Assembly: GCF_001889265.1 (NCBI RefSeq)
Contig: NZ_CP018151.1
Coordinates: 496,001 to 560,000, forward strand
DNA: 64,000 nucleotides
From: Microbacterium sp. 1.5R
GTDB lineage: Bacteria; Actinomycetota; Actinomycetes; Actinomycetales; Microbacteriaceae
Direction: 5' to 3'
Both the position numbers and the translations under genes were made by a program. A model generated the notes under the pieces. That model was not told the DNA's origin. It was given only the letters and a program-made list of their open reading frames with translations, and did no database searches. Shown one piece after another: positions 43,551-52,700 of the stretch. Every line of letters starts with the position of its first letter. Within the stretch, counting starts at the first letter, position 1.

Positions 43551-43760
43551 GAATCCTCCGGTCGTTGCTGATCGGGATGGCGGACTCGCCGGTGCGGCCG
43601 CGCAGAGCGTCGGTCGGCTCGACCTCCCCAAGGCCGACCCGCGCCGGTGACGCGCGGTTGCACTGACTTTAGCCGACGCATCGACCGTTCGCGGTGCAAG
43701 CGGTAAAGTTTGCCGAACGCCGAGATCGCACAGACGTCGAGGCGCAGGGGAGAGGGACCC

Positions 43761-44366
43761 ATGACTCGAACGCGCAAGACGATTCTCATCGCAGTGGGGG
43801 CGGTCCTGGTCGTCGTCGTGGCCGGGATCATCTGGTTCCTGACCGCCCAGGGCGCGCAGCAGAATGCCGAGCCGTCGCCGACGGCGCCCGCGTCGGTGCC
43901 GCCGACGCCCAGCGTGTTCCCCTCGCCCACGCCCGGTTCCACCGATGTCGAGCCGTCGGAATCAGAGCCTGTCGAGGTCGACATCGATGAGACCGCCACT
44001 GTGGTCGAGGGAGTGACCGTCGAGGTCGTCTCGATGACGGCGTTCGAGTCCTCGAGCGAGCAGCCCGGCGATCTCGCCGGTCCCGCGCTGAAGGTCGTGG
44101 TCCGCGTCACCAACTCCACCGACGCCGCGCTCGATCTCGGGGGAGCGACGGTGAACCTGGCGTCAGGGCCCGATCAGAACCCCGCTCCGCCGCTCGGCGA
44201 CACTGTGGCGAGTGGCCTTCCGGCGACGCTCGCGGCCGGTGAGAGCGCGGACGGCGAGTACTCGTTCTCGATTCCGGTTGACGCGCGGAGCGATGTAGGG
44301 GTTACAGTGGACCTGCTAACTGGCGAGCCTTATGCCGCGTTCAGGGGTGCGGCACCCGCCAGCTAG
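43761..44366 (+). CDS. Membrane-anchored protein with Pro/Ser/Thr stalk and beta-sandwich-like domain
   Basis: 201 residues, start chosen at the ATG following GGGAGAGGG. One hydrophobic segment (about 8-30) acts as uncleaved signal-anchor. A Pro/Ser/Thr/Glu stalk (34-75) leads to a beta-rich external domain with the pattern LKVVVRVTNST...LDLGGATVNL, resembling DUF4352-type Ig-like modules. No catalytic motif is seen. It is 66 bp upstream of the first giant surface-protein gene and probably forms a surface module with it. Confidence 0.82.
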   Translation: MTRTRKTILIAVGAVLVVVVAGIIWFLTAQGAQQNAEPSPTAPASVPPTPSVFPSPTPGSTDVEPSESEPVEVDIDETATVVEGVTVEVVSMTAFESSSEQPGDLAGPALKVVVRVTNSTDAALDLGGATVNLASGPDQNPAPPLGDTVASGLPATLAAGESADGEYSFSIPVDARSDVGVTVDLLTGEPYAAFRGAAPAS

Positions 44367-44372
44367 CGATAA

Positions 44373-44390
44373 CTGGGGTTATCTGGGGAT
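44373..44390 (+). promoter_or_regulatory. CTGGGG repeat pair upstream of giant surface protein 1
   Basis: CTGGGGT (44373) and CTGGGGA (44383) are 10 bp apart and lie about 45 bp before the ATG at 44433. The related GGGGAA at 44421 is the ribosome-binding site. Confidence 0.5.
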
Positions 44391-44432
44391 CTCGTCCTTC
44401 ACCGGACGTGTCAATTCATTGGGGAATGAATT

Positions 44433-47400
44433 ATGGCTGTACAACTGGGGATTTTCGCGCGCTCGCGCGCCGTGGGTCGGGCGGTTCTCGTCATGGCGAC
44501 CGCGGGGGCGGTGGTCGTGGCAGGGCTCGTACTCGCGCCGTCTGCGGCATCCGCCGACACCGCGCCGGTCGACACGAGCACGCCGAAGACGGTGACGACC
44601 GACGCGCTGCCGACCGTGCAGATCAACGGGGCGGCGTGGGATCAGGTGATCGTCGGCGATACCGTGTTCGCCGGCGGCACGTTCACGACGGCGCGTCCGG
44701 CGGGGGCAGCCGCGGGCACCGAAGAGGTGACACGGAAGAACGTCCTCGCGTACGACGTGCGAACGGGAGCCCTGCTTCCCTTCGCGCCCGACGTGAACGG
44801 CCAGATCAACTCGGTCGCCGCATCTCCGGACGGCACCCGCCTGTACGTGGGGGGCGACTTCACGACGGTCGACGGGCAGCCCCGCAACAGGATCGCTGCA
44901 TTCGACCTGCCCTCTGGGACCCTCGTCAGCACGTGGGCTCCGAGCGTGAACGCCTCCGTGCGAGGCATCGTCGCGACGAACGCAGCGGTGTACTTCACAG
45001 GCAACTTCGGTCGCGTCGCCAGCAACGATCGCAGTCGCGCCGCGGCAGTGACGTCGGCGGGCGACCTGCTGCCCTGGGCCCCCGTGCTCGACAACAGGGG
45101 CAACGACATCGTCATCTCGGCCGACGAGCAGAAGGTCGCGCTCGGAGGGCACTTCACGACGGTCAACGGGTCGTCCAACCCCGGATACGGCATGGCCCTG
45201 GTCGATGCGACCACGGGCGGCCTGCTTCCGTTCGCGGCCAACGGCGTTGTTCGGAACGGTGGCGAGGACAGTGCGATCTGGTCTCTGAGCACTGACGGCA
45301 CGAGCCTCTACGGAACCGGATACACCTTCGGCGGAGGCGGCAACCTCGAGGGCATCTTCAAGAGCGATTGGGCGACCGGCGGTGTGACCTGGGTCGAGGA
45401 TTGCCATGGCGACACCTACAGCGCGTACGCCACACCCGACGCCGTCTACGGCGTCGGGCACTCCCATTACTGCGAGAGCGTCGTCGGCGGCTTCCCGCAG
45501 AGCGACCCATGGACCCACTATCGTGCGGTCGCGTTCTCGAACTCCGTCGCGCGAACCACGCCGAACGGCCTGGCGCTCGGGTACGCGAACTGGGCGGGCA
45601 ACCCCGCTCCTCGTCTCCTGCACTGGTACCCGACGTTCGACACCGGAACGGTGAGCGGCGCGACGCAGGCGGCCTGGAGCGTCACCGGCAACGCCGACTA
45701 CGTCGTGATGGCGGGGGAGTTCACCCGCGTGAACAACCAGATCCAGCAGGGTCTCGTGCGCTTCGCCACGACCGAGAAGGCGCCGAACACCGACGGGCCG
45801 AGGCTGAGCGGCAGCACCTGGGTGCCCACCGCGACTGCGGTCGCCTCGGGTGCCGTGCGCGTGACCTGGCCGTTGAACTGGGATCGCGACAACGAGTTCC
45901 TCGAATACAAGGTGATCCGCGACGGGGTCAACGGGTCTCCGATCCACACGACCACTGCCCGTTCGAAGCCCGCCGACTGGGGCCTTCCCGGCATGGCCTT
46001 CGTCGACTCCGGCGTCGCCCCCGGCAGCTCCCACACCTATCGAGTGCGCGCGCAGGATGCCAAGGGCAACGTGGCCTGGAGCACCATCGTCACGGCGACT
46101 GCGGGCACCTCCGGCAATCTCAACGCCTCGTCCTACTCGCAGGCGATCCTCGCGGACCGCCCGACGCACTACTGGCCGCTCAATGACACCGGACAGGCAT
46201 CCTCCGACTGGGCGGGTGCGAACAACCTCGCGGTCCGCAACGGGGTGACGCGGAGCGTCGACGGTGCGTTGGCTACCGCGACGATCCCCGCGTCTCGATT
46301 CAACGGCACCACGTCGGGGTATGCCTCGACCGAGACTGCCGAAAGAGGACCGCAGTCCTTCGCTGCTGAAGCCTGGTTCAAGACCACGACGAACGCCGGC
46401 GGGCGAATCCTCGGCTTCGGCAACCGGTCGAGCGGCACGTCGACGTCGAGCGACCGCGCCATCTACATGGACACGAGCGGTCGGCTGAACTTCGGCGTCT
46501 ACCCGGCCGAGAGGCGCGTTCTCACGTCTCCGAACGCCTACAACGACGGTGCATGGCACCACGTCGTCGGCACCATGGATCCGATCGCAGGAATGACCTT
46601 CTATGTCGACGGCGTGCGCGTCGGGCAGCGGACCGACTCGTACTCGGCCGAGATCTACAGCGGCTTCTGGCGCGTCGGAGGCGATGCCACATGGTCGGGT
46701 GCGCAGTACTTCTCCGGCACGATCGATGAGGTCGCGGTGTACGGTGCATCGCTCTCTGCCACTCAGGTGGCGCAGCACTTCACGGCCGCCGGCCGCACGG
46801 TCGGTGTGCAGAACCCGCCCGCCGACGCCTACGGCTCGACCGTCGTGAAGTCCGATCCCACCCTCTACTGGCGTCTCGCGGAGTCCACGGGAACCGTGGT
46901 TCAGGATGCGTCGGGATCCGGGCAGGGCGGCAAGTATGTGGGCGCCAACACCAAGGGCCAGGCGGGTGCGCTTCAGGGCGTCGCCAACTCGGCAGTCACG
47001 TTCAGCGGGGGCCAGGCGATCAGCCAGACGGCATTCGTGAACCCCGTGGTGTATTCGACGGAGGCCTGGTTCAAGACGACGTCGACGTCGGGCGGCAAGA
47101 TCGTCGGGTTCGGCAACAGCGCGACAGGAAACTCGTCGAGTTATGACCGGCACGTCTATATGACCAGCGCAGGGCAGCTCGTCTTCGGGGCGACCAATGG
47201 GGGGCAGGTGCGCCTGACCTCGAGCGGTTCCTACAACAACGGGCAGTGGCATCACGTGGTCGCGACGCAGGGTTCTTCGGGCATGCGGCTGTATGTCGAC
47301 GGTGCGCTCGTCGGAGAGAACGCGAACAAGACGTCGGGCAACTACACGGGGTACTGGCACGTCGGAGGTGACGTGTCGTGGGGCCCCGGGGGCAACACCT

Positions 47401-49541
47401 TCCTGGGGACCATCGATGAGGTCGCCGTCTACCCGTCGGTCATTCCCGCGGCGACGGTGAGCGACCACTACAGCCTCGGACGCGATGGCGTCACCGTGAA
47501 CAAGCTGCCGTCGGCGAGCTTCGCGTCGCAGGTGTCGAAGCTCAAGGTCGATGTCGACGGGTCGGCATCCGCAGACATCGACGGGACGATCGCGTCGTAC
47601 GACTGGAACTGGGGCGACGGAAGCTCGCACGGCTCCGGTGCGACCGCGACCCACACATTTGCCGAGGCCGGAACGTACTCCGTGACTCTGACGGTCACGG
47701 ACGACAGGACAGGCACCGCAGAGAAGACCACCTCGATCGCGGTCGTGGCGAACGTCGCGCCGACAGCGACCTTCACCTCGGCACTGTCACCGCTGAAGGT
47801 CGACGTCAACGGATCCGGATCCACGGATTCGGACGGGTCGATCGCGTCGTACGACTGGAACTGGGGTGACGACACCGCGCACGGTTCCGGCGCGACCGCG
47901 ACCCACACGTATGCGGCAGCCGGGACGTATCCGGTCACGCTGACGGTGACGGACAACGATGGTGCGACGACGACCAAGACGGAATCCGTGGCGATCTCTG
48001 TCGGCGACGGGATCCTCGCGTCGGACGTCTTCGATCGCACAGTCGCGAGCGGTCTCGGCGAGGCCACGGCCGGCGGGGCGTGGTCGTTGGCGAACGCGGC
48101 ATCGAACTATGCCGTGGACGGTTCGGGTGTGTTCCGGCTGACGGCCGGTGGCGCGCTGCGGACGGCGTATCTGCCCGGTGTCTCGTCGGCAGCGACCGAG
48201 GTCACGGTCGATGCGACGTTCGATTCGGTGCCGGTCGGTGGCAGCGTGTGGGCGCAGGCGCTCGCTCGTCGGATCGGTGCGGACGACTACCGGGCTCGGG
48301 TCACGGTCACAGCCAGCGGTTCGGTGAGTCTGCAGGTGCTGCGCAGCGGCACGACGCTGGCGACGCAGAACCTGACGGGTCTGACCGTCACGCCGGGAAC
48401 AACGTTGACGCTGCGGGTGGAGGCATCGGGGACGAACCCGACGACCGTCCGGGCGAAGGCGTGGAAGTCGGGCACGGCGGAGCCGGCGGCATGGCAGCTG
48501 AGCACGACGGATGCGACGGCCGCGCTCCAGGCGCCCGGTCAGGTGGGCCTGGCGGCATACGCGGGATCCGGAGTATCGAACGTGCCGTTCCTGGTGCGGT
48601 TCGACAACCTGGTCGCCAAGATCCCCGGCACGGTCGTGCCGCCGCCCAATGCGAACCCGGTGGCGTCGTTCACCTCGTCGGCGAACGCTCTCGCTCTGAG
48701 TGTGGACGGGTCGGGCTCCACCGACTCCGACGGCTCGATCACGTCATGGGAGTGGGACTTCGGAGACGGCGCGGTCGGCACCGGTGCAACGGCGTCGCAC
48801 ACCTACGCCGCGGCCGGCACGTATACGGTCGCCCTGAGGGTCACCGATGACCGAGCGGGTGTTCACACCGTCACGAACACCGTCACCGTCACTGCTCCCG
48901 AGCCGGAGCCCGTTCTTCCGCTCGTGGTGGACGAGTTCGACCGGACGGGCGTCAACGGCTGGGGCTCGGCCGCCACCGGTGGCGCGTGGTCGTACTCGAC
49001 CACGTCGCTGTCGGCGTACTCGGTCGACGGTGCGGCGGCGAAGATCGCCGTCGGAGCTGGATCGACGCGCGCTGCATATCTCGCATCGATCTCATCGGAG
49101 TCCACTGATCTCACCGCGGCGATGACCGTGAGCGAGCTGCCGGTCGGCGGCAGTGTCTTCACGTCGTTCATCGCGCGTCGGGTGGGCGCTGAGGATTATC
49201 GGGCTCGAGTCGTGATCGCGGCGAACGGTGCGGTGCAGCTGCAGGTGCAGCGCACGGCGACGACGCTGACCGCGGCGAACATCGCGGGGCTCACGCTCGC
49301 GGCCGGTGAGGAGCTGCAGGTGCGGGTGCAGGCGTTCGGTGCGAATCCGACCACGATCCGCGCGAAGGTGTGGAAGACGGGCACGACCGAACCCGCCGCC
49401 TGGCAGGTGAGCACGACGGATGCGACCGCCGCGCTGCAGGCCGCGGGCCACGTCGGCGTCGCCGCGTACCTCGGCTCGGGCACGACCAACGTGCCCTACA
49501 CCGTGTCGTTGGGCAGCATCAGGGCCGTTCCGGTCCCCTGA
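44433..49541 (+). CDS. Giant secreted protein 1: beta-propeller, FnIII, 2 LamG, 3 PKD, 2 jelly-roll-like domains
   Basis: 1702 residues; signal peptide 1-41 (ending SAASA). Domains in order: beta-propeller-like repeats (about 55-460), FnIII (470-560), LamG/concanavalin-like (565-790 and 800-1018), PKD (1022-1108 and 1110-1190; repeated SYDWNWGD), jelly-roll-like (1196-1400), PKD (1406-1490), jelly-roll-like (1499-1702). No membrane segment, LPXTG or sortase site is present. LamG and PKD modules commonly bind glycans or form extended stalks, so a role in a polysaccharide layer is likely. It is paralogous to the next gene and ends at a strong terminator. Confidence 0.92.
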   Translation: MAVQLGIFARSRAVGRAVLVMATAGAVVVAGLVLAPSAASADTAPVDTSTPKTVTTDALPTVQINGAAWDQVIVGDTVFAGGTFTTARPAGAAAGTEEVTRKNVLAYDVRTGALLPFAPDVNGQINSVAASPDGTRLYVGGDFTTVDGQPRNRIAAFDLPSGTLVSTWAPSVNASVRGIVATNAAVYFTGNFGRVASNDRSRAAAVTSAGDLLPWAPVLDNRGNDIVISADEQKVALGGHFTTVNGSSNPGYGMALVDATTGGLLPFAANGVVRNGGEDSAIWSLSTDGTSLYGTGYTFGGGGNLEGIFKSDWATGGVTWVEDCHGDTYSAYATPDAVYGVGHSHYCESVVGGFPQSDPWTHYRAVAFSNSVARTTPNGLALGYANWAGNPAPRLLHWYPTFDTGTVSGATQAAWSVTGNADYVVMAGEFTRVNNQIQQGLVRFATTEKAPNTDGPRLSGSTWVPTATAVASGAVRVTWPLNWDRDNEFLEYKVIRDGVNGSPIHTTTARSKPADWGLPGMAFVDSGVAPGSSHTYRVRAQDAKGNVAWSTIVTATAGTSGNLNASSYSQAILADRPTHYWPLNDTGQASSDWAGANNLAVRNGVTRSVDGALATATIPASRFNGTTSGYASTETAERGPQSFAAEAWFKTTTNAGGRILGFGNRSSGTSTSSDRAIYMDTSGRLNFGVYPAERRVLTSPNAYNDGAWHHVVGTMDPIAGMTFYVDGVRVGQRTDSYSAEIYSGFWRVGGDATWSGAQYFSGTIDEVAVYGASLSATQVAQHFTAAGRTVGVQNPPADAYGSTVVKSDPTLYWRLAESTGTVVQDASGSGQGGKYVGANTKGQAGALQGVANSAVTFSGGQAISQTAFVNPVVYSTEAWFKTTSTSGGKIVGFGNSATGNSSSYDRHVYMTSAGQLVFGATNGGQVRLTSSGSYNNGQWHHVVATQGSSGMRLYVDGALVGENANKTSGNYTGYWHVGGDVSWGPGGNTFLGTIDEVAVYPSVIPAATVSDHYSLGRDGVTVNKLPSASFASQVSKLKVDVDGSASADIDGTIASYDWNWGDGSSHGSGATATHTFAEAGTYSVTLTVTDDRTGTAEKTTSIAVVANVAPTATFTSALSPLKVDVNGSGSTDSDGSIASYDWNWGDDTAHGSGATATHTYAAAGTYPVTLTVTDNDGATTTKTESVAISVGDGILASDVFDRTVASGLGEATAGGAWSLANAASNYAVDGSGVFRLTAGGALRTAYLPGVSSAATEVTVDATFDSVPVGGSVWAQALARRIGADDYRARVTVTASGSVSLQVLRSGTTLATQNLTGLTVTPGTTLTLRVEASGTNPTTVRAKAWKSGTAEPAAWQLSTTDATAALQAPGQVGLAAYAGSGVSNVPFLVRFDNLVAKIPGTVVPPPNANPVASFTSSANALALSVDGSGSTDSDGSITSWEWDFGDGAVGTGATASHTYAAAGTYTVALRVTDDRAGVHTVTNTVTVTAPEPEPVLPLVVDEFDRTGVNGWGSAATGGAWSYSTTSLSAYSVDGAAAKIAVGAGSTRAAYLASISSESTDLTAAMTVSELPVGGSVFTSFIARRVGAEDYRARVVIAANGAVQLQVQRTATTLTAANIAGLTLAAGEELQVRVQAFGANPTTIRAKVWKTGTTEPAAWQVSTTDATAALQAAGHVGVAAYLGSGTTNVPYTVSLGSIRAVPVP
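48317..48511 (+). repeat. 195-bp exact repeat, copy 1 (giant protein 1)
   Basis: Identical to 53930-54124 by direct comparison. Near-identity continues outward to roughly 48085-48660. It encodes the core of a jelly-roll-like domain. Confidence 0.85.
49165..49431 (+). repeat. ~267-bp near-identical repeat, copy 1 (giant protein 1)
   Basis: Matches 54781-55047 with only a few substitutions; encodes the terminal jelly-roll-like domain. Confidence 0.8.
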
Positions 49542-49567
49542 CCCGGCACCGCCGATCGCAGAACCCG

Positions 49568-49604
49568 GATCCGCGGGGCGTCACCGACGCCCCGCGGATC
49601 TTTT
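49568..49604 (+). terminator. Strong intrinsic terminator after giant protein 1
   Basis: Perfect 15-bp arms 49568-49582 and 49586-49600, 3-nt loop, then TTTT. Confidence 0.93.
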
Positions 49605-49639
49605 GCTGCGCCCATTACCAGAAACATCTGTGGTCGCTA

Positions 49640-49668
49640 TAGACGGCATACAGACATTCCGGTATTCT
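49640..49668 (+). promoter_or_regulatory. Candidate promoter of giant protein 2
   Basis: TAGACG (49640-49645), 17-bp spacer, TATTCT (49663-49668), downstream of the terminator. The resulting ~110-nt leader contains the CTGGGG repeats. Confidence 0.45.
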
Positions 49669-49732
49669 GGCGATCGCTGCACACTTAGCCGTCTTGCGTG
49701 AAGGGGTTCGCGAAGACTGGCGGATGCAGCAT

Positions 49733-49748
49733 CTGGGGTACTGGGGAG
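49733..49748 (+). promoter_or_regulatory. CTGGGG repeat pair upstream of giant protein 2
   Basis: CTGGGGT (49733) and CTGGGGA (49741), 8 bp apart, 37-52 bp before the ATG. The same T-then-A order is seen before giant protein 1. Confidence 0.5.
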
Positions 49749-49784
49749 CACTCTTCGAGTGCATTGAATTTGGGGAGCGAGCAC

Positions 49785-52700
49785 ATGGGTGTTCTGCGCA
49801 ATTTTCTGGGGAACAAGAAGGCGTCCGGACTGAGGTTCGGTACGACGCTCGCTGTGACCGCGTTGATCGCGAGTGGTCTGGTGCTCGCGCCAGCTGCCGC
49901 CAACGCCGACACTGCGCCCGTCGAGCCGACCGTGCCGTCGACGGTGACGACCGACGCGCTGCCGACCGTTCAGGTCAACGGCATCGTCTGGGACCAGGTG
50001 ATCGTCGGCAACACCGTCTACGCGGCCGGTCAGTTCGCCACCGCCCGGCCTGCGGGCGCGGCGGCCGGCGTCAACGAGGTCGCTCGTAACAACGTCATCG
50101 CGTACGACATCCGCACAGGTGCGATGACGTCGTTCGCCCCGAACGTCAATGGCCAGGTGCGATCGATCGCGGCATCCCCCGACGGCAAGCGCCTCTACAT
50201 CGGCGGCGACTTCACCGCGGTCAACGGTTCCACGCGCAACCGCGTCGCGGCTTTCGACATCCCTGCCGGGACGCTGGTCGGAACCTGGGCCCCGAGCGTG
50301 AACGCCTCGGTGCGCGCGATCACCGCCACCAACTCCGCGGTGTACTTCACCGGCATCTTCGGCCGGGTCGCCAGCAACGACCGAGTGCGAGCCGCTGCGG
50401 TGAGCTCCTCGGGAGCGCTGCTGCCCTGGGCCCCGCAGCTCGACAACCGCGGCAACGACGTCGTGGTCTCGGGCGACGGCACCAAGGTCGCGCTGGCCGG
50501 GCACTTCACCACGGTCAACGGTTCGTCGAACCCCGGATACGGCATGGCTCTGGTCGATGCGACGACTGGTGGGCTGCTGCCGTTCGCGGCCAACAGCATC
50601 GTCCGCAACGGCGGCCCCGACGCCGCGATCTGGTCGCTGACGACCGACGGCGACAACCTCTATGGCACCGGCTACCACTTCGGCGGCGGTGGCAACCTCG
50701 AGGGGATCTTCAAGAGCGACTGGGCGACGGGCGGTCTGACCTGGGTCGAGGACTGCCACGGAGACACCTACAGTGCTTACGCGACTCCCGACGTCGTGTA
50801 CGGCGCCGGCCACTCCCACTACTGCGGCAGTCTGGTCGACGGGTTCCCGCAGAGCGAGCCGTGGACGTTCTACCGCGGTGTCGCCTTCTCGAACTCCGTC
50901 GAGCGCACCACCCCGTACGGCCTCGGCTACGGATACTACGACTGGGGCGGAAACCCGGCTCCTCGTCTGCTCCACTGGTACCCGACGTTCAACACGGGCT
51001 CGGTGAGCGGTGCGAACCAGGGTCCCTGGAACGTCACCGGCAACACCGACTATGTCGTCATGGCGGGTGAGTTCACCCGCGTGAACAACCAGCTCCAGCA
51101 GGGCCTCGTCCGATTCGCGACGACGTCGAAGGCGCCGAACAGCGATGGTCCTCGCCTGAGCAGCAGCACCTGGGTGCCGTCGGCGAACTCGATCGCCCAG
51201 GGGACCATGCGCGTCAGCTGGCCGCTCAACTGGGATCGTGACAACGAGTTCCTCGAGTACAAGCTGATCAGAGACGGCGCCAACGCGTCGCCGATCTACA
51301 CCACCACAGCACGGTCGAAGTCGGCCGACTGGGGTCTGGCCGGACTCTCCTTCATCGACAAGGGGCTCGTCCAGGGCAGCACGCACACGTATCGCGTCCG
51401 AGCAGAGGACGCCCACGGCAACGTGGCGTGGAGCAACATCATCACCGCGACGGTGAACGGTGCGGGGGTCATGCCGGCCTACTCGACGGCGGTGCTCGAT
51501 GACGCCCCTACCAGCTACTGGCCTCTCAATGATTCGGGCTCCTCGTCGATCGACTGGGCAGGTTCCAGTGACCTCGCTGTACGCGACGGCGTGACCAGGA
51601 GCGTCGACGGCGCTCTGACGCCGGCATCCGTTCCGGCATCGAGCTTCAACGGCACGAACACGGGCTTCGCCACGACGCAGACGGCCATCGAGGGTCCGCA
51701 GAAGTTCGCGATCGAGGCCTGGTTCAAGACCACGACCACCGAAGGCGGCAAGATCGTCGGATTCGGAAACAGCCCGACCGGGACCTCCTCCGCGTACGAC
51801 CGTCATGTCTACATGGACCAGAGCGGTCGAGTGAACTTCGGCGTCTACCCGAATGCCTCTCGCATCGTCACCTCATCGGACGCGTACAACGACGGTACGT
51901 GGCACCACGTGGTCGCATCGCTCGATCCGACCGACGGCATGGAGCTGTTCATCGACGGCGTGAAGGTCGCGCAGCGCTCCGACACGACGTCGGCTCAGGC
52001 CTACACGGGCTACTGGCGCATCGGCGGCGACTCGACGTGGTCGGGCTCCCAGTTCTTCAACGGCTCGATCGACGAGGTCGCGATCTACAACGGCGCTCTC
52101 TCCCGCACGCAGGTCCAGGAGCACTACGTGGCCTCCGGTCGCACGCTCGAGGGATCCACGCCGCCCAGTGACGGATACGGCGCGGCTGTCTACGCGGCAG
52201 AACCGACTCTGTACTGGCGTCTCGACGAGACATCCGGGACGGTTGCGGCCGATTCGTCAGGCTCGGCGCAGCGCGGTTCGTACTTCGGTGCTCACACGAA
52301 GGTCGCCACTGGAGCTCTCGACGGAGTGACCAGCGGATCGACCACCTTCGAGGGCGGACAGCTGATCAGCCAGAAGTCCTTCGTGAATCCGGTGGTGTAC
52401 TCGACGGAGGCGTGGTTCAAGACCACCTCGTCGTCCGGCGGCAAGATCATCGGCTTCGGCAATGGCGCGACGGGCAACTCGTCGAGCTATGACCGCCATG
52501 TCTACATGACGGATGCCGGGCGGCTCGTCTTCGGTGCCTATACGGGGCAGACCGTGATGGTCACCTCGGACAACTCGTACAACAACGGCCAGTGGCACCA
52601 CGTCGTGGCGACCCAGGGGCCTGCGGGCATGCGGCTCTATGTCGACGGCGCTCTCGTCGGCGAGAACCCGAACACGGCAGCGGAGAACTACACGGGCTAC

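Noticed and set aside
44379..47654. Long open frame on the minus strand opposite giant protein 1 (about 1091 codons)
   Set aside because: Arg/Gly/Val/Asp-rich composition with no domain pattern; it mirrors the coding strand of a clearly real gene, as is common in high-GC DNA.
49581..51806. Long minus-strand frame opposite the start of giant protein 2
   Set aside because: Same antisense artefact; it also crosses the leader and terminator of neighbouring genes.
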